Assembly: GCA_046328475.1 (NCBI GenBank)
Contig: JAXLWN010000005.1
Coordinates: 117,608-181,607 of the forward strand
Direction: 5' to 3'
Source of the DNA: CADCWN01 sp046328475
GTDB lineage: Bacteria; Chloroflexota; Chloroflexia; Thermomicrobiales; CADCWN01
DNA length: 64,000 bases
Below are positions 58,731 through 64,000 of this stretch, piece by piece. Numbering within the stretch: the first letter of the stretch is position 1; each line of letters starts with the position of its first letter. A model generated the notes under the pieces. It ran no database searches and was not told the origin of the DNA. It saw only the letters and a list, made by a program, of their open reading frames with translations. Both the position numbers and the translations under genes were made by a program.

Positions 58731-60404
58731 ATGGACGAAACGTCGCTCAGCCCGGCCGCCCCGCTCCGCTCGGACGAGCGCGACGCCGCCTCCCTCTCGC
58801 GCCAACTGGCCCGCCTCGACGCGATCCACCGTATCAATCGCGCCGCGACCGCCTCGCTGAACCTCGACGAGACGCTGCAAACCGTCGTCAGCGTCGTCGC
58901 CGAGGTGACCGGCAGCGACACCTGCACCGTCTACCTCTACAGCCCCGAGCAGGACACCCTGACCGTGCAGGCGACCGTCGGCCTCAACCCGGCCGCGATC
59001 GGCGCAGCCACCGTCCCGCTCGGCGTCGGCATCACCGGGCAGGCGGCGCGCACCCGGCAGGCGATCGCCACCTCCCACGCCCCCTCCCACCCCAACTTCC
59101 ACTACGACCCGCTGCTGCGCGACGAACCCTACCTCACGCACGTCTCCGTGCCGATCCTGCTCGGCCCCGACCGCCACCTGATCGGCGTGCTCAACTGCCA
59201 GCGCCGTGCCCAGCACGAGCTCGGCAACGACGAAGAGGAATTCCTCAAGACCGTCGCGGGCGAACTGGCCATCGCCATCGAGAACGCCCAGCTCTACGGC
59301 CTCGCGGGCGCGCGACTCCGGCGCAAGGTGCGCGAGCTAACCACCCTCCAGCGCATCTCCGCCACCCTCGCCTCGACCCTCGACCTCCAGGAAGTGCTCG
59401 GCATCGTCGCCGAGCAGGCTTGCGACCTCGCCCGCGCCAAGCGCGTCGAGATCTACCGCATGCGCGGCGGCGAGCCCGTCCTCCTCGCCAGCCACGGCAA
59501 CAACGCCGTCCCCTTCGACTCCGCCCTCGTGCAGCGCCTGCTCGACCCGATCCTCCACGCCCTGCGCGACGGCGTCGCCGAGGAGCGCACGCTCGACGGC
59601 CTCCTCTGCGTCCCCCTGCGCAGCGCTCGCGGCATCCTCGGCGGCATCTGCCTCCGCTTCCACAACGGCGGCGTCCCGCCCGAGGACCAACTTGCCCTGC
59701 TGCGCGCCTTCAGCAACATGGCCGCCGTCGCCATCGAGCAGGCCGAGCTCTACCAGGAAGCCCGCCGGGCGCTCGAAGTGAAATCGGCCCTCCTCCAGGA
59801 GATGCACCACCGCGTGCGCAACAACCTCCAGACCGTCGCCGCGCTCCTCTCCATGCAGGCGCGGCGCGGCGCGGGCGCGGGCTGGACCGCCCCCCTGCAC
59901 GAAGCCGTCAACCGCATCGGCTCGATCGCCGCCGTCCACGACCTCCTCAGCCGCGAGGACATCGGCCACACCACCATCGCCGCCGTCGCGCGCGAAGTCG
60001 TGGACGAAGCGACCGCCACCCTCGTGCCGCGCAATCTGGCGATCAGCTACGACGTGCCCGAGCACAACGTCACCGTCTCCTCGCGCCAGGCGACCGTCCT
60101 CGCCCTCCTGATCAACGAACTCGTCGCCAACGCCATCGGCCACGGCATGGTCGGGCGGCGCAAAGGTCACCTCAGCGTCATCGCCGAGCAACCCCACCCG
60201 AACCGCATCGTCGTCCGCGTCGAAGACGACGGCCAGGGACCGCCCGACGGCTTCGACATCGAAGCCCAGGCCGGCCTCGGCCTCACCATCGCCCGCACCC
60301 TCATCCGCGCCGACCTCCACGGCACCATCGCCGTCACCCGCAACGCCGCCGGCGGCACGCGCCGTCACCCTCACCTTCCCCCGAAAAATCCTGACTTGCC
60401 ATGA
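58731..60404 (+). CDS. GAF-GAF sensor histidine kinase, HisKA_2 type
   Basis: 557 residues. Two GAF domains (about 30-190 and 200-350), then a HisKA_2 phosphoacceptor 'LLQEMHHRVRNNLQTVAALL' and an HATPase with N box 'LLINELVANAIGHG' and G box VEDDGQGPPDGF / AGLGLTIARTLI. GAF domains bind small ligands or sense redox; the protein is soluble. The last 15 residues 'RRHPHLPPKNPDLP' look out of frame: 'AVTLTFPRK' is readable in another frame after a slip near 60358. ATG 58731 follows GAGGAGCCC. No paired regulator adjoins; the orphan Rcp1-like receivers at 28.9 and 52.2 kb are candidate partners. Confidence 0.9.
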   Translation: MDETSLSPAAPLRSDERDAASLSRQLARLDAIHRINRAATASLNLDETLQTVVSVVAEVTGSDTCTVYLYSPEQDTLTVQATVGLNPAAIGAATVPLGVGITGQAARTRQAIATSHAPSHPNFHYDPLLRDEPYLTHVSVPILLGPDRHLIGVLNCQRRAQHELGNDEEEFLKTVAGELAIAIENAQLYGLAGARLRRKVRELTTLQRISATLASTLDLQEVLGIVAEQACDLARAKRVEIYRMRGGEPVLLASHGNNAVPFDSALVQRLLDPILHALRDGVAEERTLDGLLCVPLRSARGILGGICLRFHNGGVPPEDQLALLRAFSNMAAVAIEQAELYQEARRALEVKSALLQEMHHRVRNNLQTVAALLSMQARRGAGAGWTAPLHEAVNRIGSIAAVHDLLSREDIGHTTIAAVAREVVDEATATLVPRNLAISYDVPEHNVTVSSRQATVLALLINELVANAIGHGMVGRRKGHLSVIAEQPHPNRIVVRVEDDGQGPPDGFDIEAQAGLGLTIARTLIRADLHGTIAVTRNAAGGTRRHPHLPPKNPDLP

Positions 60405-61387
60405 ACGTGAGTGTCGTGTGTTGGAGCACAGCGGTATGGATTCTGAATCACTTTCTGCCCAGCCATCTGCGGAGGCGTGCTGCGCTCGTCTGGGGTGGGC
60501 CGTGAATATCACCATGCCACTCCTGCGACATCGGGTCTTTCTTCGGCTGGGCGCAACTAACGCACTGGAAGGACGCTTGATTGGGCGACGAGCAGGTGAG
60601 TCGCGCTCGGTCTATAGCAATGTTGGCGATGTCGACCAGTCACAGGCCATCCTGCGTGCTGTGTCCTGGGGTGAGCGAGGAAATCGTGTCGGGGTAGCGA
60701 GCCACGGAGCTGCGTATCGTCCTTTGCTGCCGGCCCGATTCGTCCTCATTTCCAGCGGACGCCGTTCGTGGTTGGATCGCAGCATCCACGGGGATTGACC
60801 TGGCCATAGGCACGGCGCAGGATCGATCCTGGGCCGTGCCTATCAGGAAACTCCGCATCGAGTCAGACTACGCGAACGATATCTTCGAGGCGAAGCTGGC
60901 AATCGGCCACCGAGCCACGAGACTCGTCGCTACTGGTCCGATGTGTGGGGAGGCGATGACCAAGTTCCTGGTCAGTTCAACCCCAGCGACGGACGTTCAC
61001 GAGGAATTCCGGCCGCCACCCGGGCGAGTTCATAGGCCGATACGCAGGGCTTCTTCCCAAGCCTTTTCCTGGCAGTGACCTGTCAGCCATCTATTTTCAC
61101 CAATTCATTGCCCGCCATGTCCCCTGCCCGTGCGCCTCACTGCGCCCGTTGCGCCTAGCACTTGGCGCTGACATGCGCCGCCGTCTCCAGAGTACCTACA
61201 GCTACGACACCGGCGGCGACAAACGCGTGCTCGACGGCCTCGCCGGGCGCGTCGTCTCCCAGTGCATCCTTCCCCTCAGCACACCCGCCACGATGTGACG
61301 CCATCGCTCACCCGCTATACAATCACCCGGTCGCGCGCTGGCGCGTTCGCCGATCGTGATGGTGGGGATGAGCAAAGGAGCCGCAGC
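60405..61387. other. Gene-poor stretch of 983 nt
   Basis: No frame shows family similarity, and base composition is lower in GC than neighbouring genes. It contains the long palindrome at 60806-60843. A 41-codon open frame at 61173-61298 (MRRRLQSTYSYDTGGDKRVL...) has no ribosome binding site and is not called. It may be decayed mobile or intergenic DNA. Confidence 0.4.
60806..60843. repeat. 38-nt near-perfect palindrome
   Basis: ATAGGCACGGC and GCCGTGCCTAT (perfect 11-bp arms) enclose CAGGATCGATCCTG, itself a 14-nt palindrome, with single G spacers. No T-run follows, so a simple terminator is doubtful. Confidence 0.8.
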
Positions 61388-62222
61388 ATGAAGCTGGTCC
61401 ATTTCGATGATCTCCGACTCGGCGTCCTCGTGGAGCAGCCGCCAGGACCAAGTAGTGGACATCACCGACCTCGTAGACGGTGCCACGCCGCAACTGCGCC
61501 TGGAAGCCCTGATCACCGGCTGAGCGACCTCAGCGCCAAGGTCGCCGATGCCGCCAAGGGCGACGGCGTCCCCGTCAGCAGCGTGCGCATCCGCCAGTCC
61601 GTGCGAAGCCCGGCAACTCGTCTGTGCCGCCGTCAACTACCTCGAGCACGGTCGCCCCGAAGCCGGACCCTTCAACGCCTTCCTCAAGTCCCCCAACTCG
61701 ATCATCGGCCAGGGCGACACCGTCGAACTGCCCGACGCCCCCGTCACCTTCTTCCACTTCGAGCCCGAACTCGCGCTCGTCATCGGCAAGCCCGCCTCCC
61801 ACCTCCGCCCCGAGGAGGCGATGGACCACATCTTCGGCTACACCCCCTTCATCGACGTCTCCGCGCGCGGCCTCCCCGGCGGCTTCTTCCTCGGCAAGAG
61901 CTGGCACACCTTCGCCCCGCTCGGCCCCGCGCTCGTCACCGCCGACGAAGTCCCCGAGCCGAACAACCTGCGCGTCGATTTCGCCGTCAACGGCAACGTC
62001 CAGCAGTCCTACTCGACCACCGACATGGCCCGCCACATCCCCGAACTGCTGGCCGAGATCACCAAAGTGATCGCCCTCTCCCCCGGCGACGTCGTCGCCA
62101 CCGGCATCCACCACGAGGGCCTCGCCCCCATCCCCGGCGGCGTGCGCGTCACCGTCACCATCGAACGCCTCGGCCCCGCCCTCGAACTCATCACCCACGA
62201 CGCCCAGAACCGCACCTGGTAG
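61388..62222 (+). pseudogene. Fumarylacetoacetate hydrolase-family protein, several frameshifts in the N-terminal third
   Basis: ATG 61388 after AAAGGAGCC opens with MKLVHFDDLRLGVLVE. The next pieces, 'QVVDITDLVDGATPQLRLEA' and 'LSDLSAKVADAAKGDGVP', lie in other frames. From about 61615 the sequence is clean: 'VCAAVNYLEHGRPEAGPFNA', 'LKSPNSIIGQGDTVELPDAP', 'FEPELALVIGKPASHLRPEE' (metal-binding Glu residues), 'GYTPFIDVSARGLPGGFFLG' and 'NGNVQQSYSTTDMARHIPEL', ending 62222. The family hydrolyses or decarboxylates acylpyruvate-type compounds. At least three indels; function in this cell is uncertain. Confidence 0.75.
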
Positions 62223-62226
62223 TTGC

Positions 62227-62310
62227 TGACGGTTCGAAAGTTCGGGGCAACCCCCTTGAACTTTCGAACCTTCAAACCTTCAAACCGTTCCCTCGAACCT
62301 TGAACCGTCA
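62227..62310. repeat. Nested inverted repeat after the FAH-family gene
   Basis: GGTTCGAAAGTTC (62231-62243) pairs perfectly with GAACTTTCGAACC (62258-62270). An outer TGACGGTTC pairs with GAACCGTCA at 62302-62310. A period-8 run AACCTTCA lies between. It begins 4 nt after the stop codon and may end transcription. Confidence 0.75.
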
Positions 62311-62451
62311 ATCTATGACCAATGACCCATCCCCGCCGGGACCAACGGCCGTAGCATTCCGCGCCCCCACTCTCCATAATGGCTGATATTCCGCCTCACG
62401 ATGGAGTAAGGCGCTCGATCCTGCGAACGAGTGTGGGGACGCGACGGTACT

Positions 62452-64000
62452 ATGGTTCGCGAACGCGGCGCGATCGGCACCCTCCAATTCGGCACCCTCC
62501 GCAGCGCATTCGGCTGGGCGGCCAACCTCTTCGTCCCGCTCATCATCCTGCTCGCCTTCGCCTACGGCCTCATCCCGAACCCGACCGTCGGCGGCCCCAT
62601 CCCCCACATCTGGATCGTCACCCTCACCGCCCTCGCGATGGCCGGGCTGGCCGCCTTCATGACCGTCGCCGCCCTCCAGGTGCGCGAGGCGCGCGTCATC
62701 TTCCTCGCGCTCACCTTCACCAGCATCGCGGGCGTCTTCATCAACCACGCCCTCACCACCCCCTTCGCCATCGTGCCCCACCTCAACCCCTGGGTCGGCT
62801 TCTCGGCCGTGCTCAGCCTCTTCCTCGGCGCCTTCTTCCTCACGCTCACCACCATCGAGTGGCCCGCCGCGTTCCAGCGCGCGATCGTCAGGCGCCAGCG
62901 CCTGCTGATCGGCGCGTTCCTGGCGCTCCTGCTCGCCTACAACGCCGTCGCCCTGATCACCGCGATCATGCCGCCGACCCCGCCAGCCATGAACATGGCC
63001 GACGGCACCCACGCCGCGCCAGCGGCGCGGGCGATGTCGGGCGGCGTCTTCGTCAACCTCGCCAATCCCGACGTCGCGAAACTCCTCGGCTGGCTGACAA
63101 TCGGGCTCCACCTCTGGGTGATCGCGCGCTACCTTCGCCTCTACCGCGCCAGCCGCACCCCGCTGATCACCGGCCTGCTCAGCGCCAGCATCTTCCTGGC
63201 CCAGGCCCAACTCGTCTACATCTCAACCGTCCTCTGGCACGTCAACTGGTGGATCTACCACTTCCTGATCCTGTCGGCCTTCTGCGCCGCCACGATCGGC
63301 CTCGCCCGCGAATACGCGCGCAGCGGCAGCGCCCGCGCGGTGATGGAAGGGCTCTTCCTGCGCGACACCATCGCCCAGATCGAGCGCGGCTACGCCGACG
63401 TGATCGTCGCGCTCGTCTCCGCGATCGAAGCGCGCGACCCCAACACGCGCGGCCACAGCCAGCGCGTCGCCGAACTCGCCGTGCTGATCGGTCAGGAATT
63501 GCGCCTGCCCCCCGAGCAGCTCCGCACCATCAGCCAGGCCGCGATCCTCCACGACATCGGCAAAATCGGTGTTCCCGACGCCATCCTCAACAAGCCCGGC
63601 CTCCTCACCGAGGCCGAATACGCCGTCGTCCAGGAGCACCCGACGCGCGGCCACGAGATCATCAAGGGCGTCCGCTCCCTCCAGCGCGAACTCGGCGGCG
63701 TGCGCCACCATCACGAACGCCTCGACGGCTCCGGCTATCCCGACGGCCTCATCGGCGACGCCATCCCGCTCGAAGCCCGCATCATCGCCGTCGCCGATGT
63801 CTACGACGCCCTCACCGGCCCGCGCACCTACCGCGACGCCTGGACCCCCGCCCGCGCCCTCCGCTCCATCGACGCCGACGCGGGCATCAAACTCGACGCC
63901 CGCTGCATCCTCGCGCTCCACCGGGCCATCGAACGCCTCGGCATCCCCCTCCACGAAGTGCCGCACGAAACGCCCCCCGTCGCCACCGTCACCCTCCACG
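62452..64000 (+). CDS. Membrane-bound HD-GYP phosphodiesterase, 3' end outside window
   Basis: At least 516 residues, open to the window edge. The N-terminal 280 residues have seven or eight hydrophobic helices ('WAANLFVPLIILLAFAYGL', 'LTALAMAGLAAFMTVAALQV', 'LITGLLSASIFLAQAQLVYI'). The cytoplasmic part is HD-GYP: 'ALVSAIEARDPNTRGHSQRV', AILHDIGKIGVPD (His367-Asp368), 'HPTRGHEIIKGV', and RHHHERLDGSGYPDG (His419-Glu422, GYP motif). Such proteins hydrolyse cyclic di-GMP to GMP or pGpG. Start ATG 62452 lacks a strong ribosome binding site. The membrane part probably senses a small ligand or energy state. Confidence 0.9.
   Translation, partial: MVRERGAIGTLQFGTLRSAFGWAANLFVPLIILLAFAYGLIPNPTVGGPIPHIWIVTLTALAMAGLAAFMTVAALQVREARVIFLALTFTSIAGVFINHALTTPFAIVPHLNPWVGFSAVLSLFLGAFFLTLTTIEWPAAFQRAIVRRQRLLIGAFLALLLAYNAVALITAIMPPTPPAMNMADGTHAAPAARAMSGGVFVNLANPDVAKLLGWLTIGLHLWVIARYLRLYRASRTPLITGLLSASIFLAQAQLVYISTVLWHVNWWIYHFLILSAFCAATIGLAREYARSGSARAVMEGLFLRDTIAQIERGYADVIVALVSAIEARDPNTRGHSQRVAELAVLIGQELRLPPEQLRTISQAAILHDIGKIGVPDAILNKPGLLTEAEYAVVQEHPTRGHEIIKGVRSLQRELGGVRHHHERLDGSGYPDGLIGDAIPLEARIIAVADVYDALTGPRTYRDAWTPARALRSIDADAGIKLDARCILALHRAIERLGIPLHEVPHETPPVATVTLH

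Noticed and set aside
61173..61298. 41-codon open frame before the FAH-family gene
   Set aside because: No ribosome binding site and no similarity; left as part of the gene-poor stretch.
62231..62243. GGTTCGAAAG resembling a tRNA T-loop
   Set aside because: It is one arm of a perfect inverted repeat, and no acceptor, D or anticodon stems can be drawn around it.

Overview
The window is GC-rich (roughly two thirds G+C by eye) bacterial chromosomal DNA with dense, short-spaced genes and many GTG starts. The gene content suggests a soil-type or thermophilic Chloroflexota, perhaps near Thermomicrobia: two probable F420/deazaflavin-linked oxidoreductases, a membrane-anchored AniA-type copper nitrite reductase, several two-domain universal stress proteins, and many MR/MLE dehydratases, SDRs and aldo/keto reductases. 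This placement is an inference; there is no rRNA or marker gene here. I saw no tRNA, CRISPR array, intact transposase or prophage.

Region 1 (1-16.6 kb) is a carbohydrate/acid-sugar catabolic block. It holds two divergent enolase-superfamily dehydratases, three SDRs, two aldo/keto reductases, a propeller lactonase, a P5C-type aldehyde dehydrogenase, an Ldh2-family dehydrogenase, two MFS transporters, an epimerase-like SDR (frameshifted), an MBL-fold hydrolase and an LLM flavoprotein. A large ATPase-LuxR regulator (16.6-19.4 kb) closes it. Region 2 (19.4-24.1 kb) has a Tat-exported vanadium-haloperoxidase/PAP2 protein built from two repeats, an M20 amidohydrolase (frameshifted) and small unknown genes.

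Region 3 (24.2-33.0 kb) is a copper/nitrogen-oxide island. It holds a NirK-cupredoxin pair on the minus strand and a mirror-image pair on the plus strand whose NirK copy has lost five of seven copper ligands. A two-domain multicopper oxidase, an NnrS-like membrane protein (frameshifted), two response regulators and a histidine-kinase remnant lie between them. Region 4 (33-46.4 kb) is a stress/dormancy-like island: four universal stress proteins, a WrbA-type flavodoxin, a deazaflavin-dependent reductase, a rubrerythrin-VIT1 fusion, a Ca2+-type P-type ATPase, a D-2-hydroxyacid dehydrogenase and a zinc alcohol dehydrogenase. Region 5 (46.4-54.8 kb) has small membrane proteins, a LiaF-like protein, a membrane-fused proline iminopeptidase, a CheY-like regulator and an AI-2E-type transporter.

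A 7-4-7 direct repeat, RTTYACC-N4-RTTYACC in the direction of transcription, precedes genes throughout regions 3-5 (upstream of nirK, the response-regulator operon, three stress-protein genes, the alcohol dehydrogenase and three membrane or small genes). It has Pho-box geometry and looks like the operator of an OmpR-family regulator, possibly the one encoded at 28169-28891. If so, copper/nitrite, stress and membrane genes form one regulon. This is the main finding.

Region 6 (55-64 kb) has histidine ammonia-lyase and urocanate hydratase, a GAF-GAF HisKA_2 kinase, a fumarylacetoacetase-family gene (heavily frameshifted) and the start of a membrane HD-GYP protein. Its intergenic spaces carry heptameric tandem repeats and inverted-repeat elements.

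About eleven genes carry one or more small frameshifts while neighbours are intact, often at G/C runs. Either the assembly has uncorrected indels or these genes are decaying; read the 'pseudogene' labels with that in mind.
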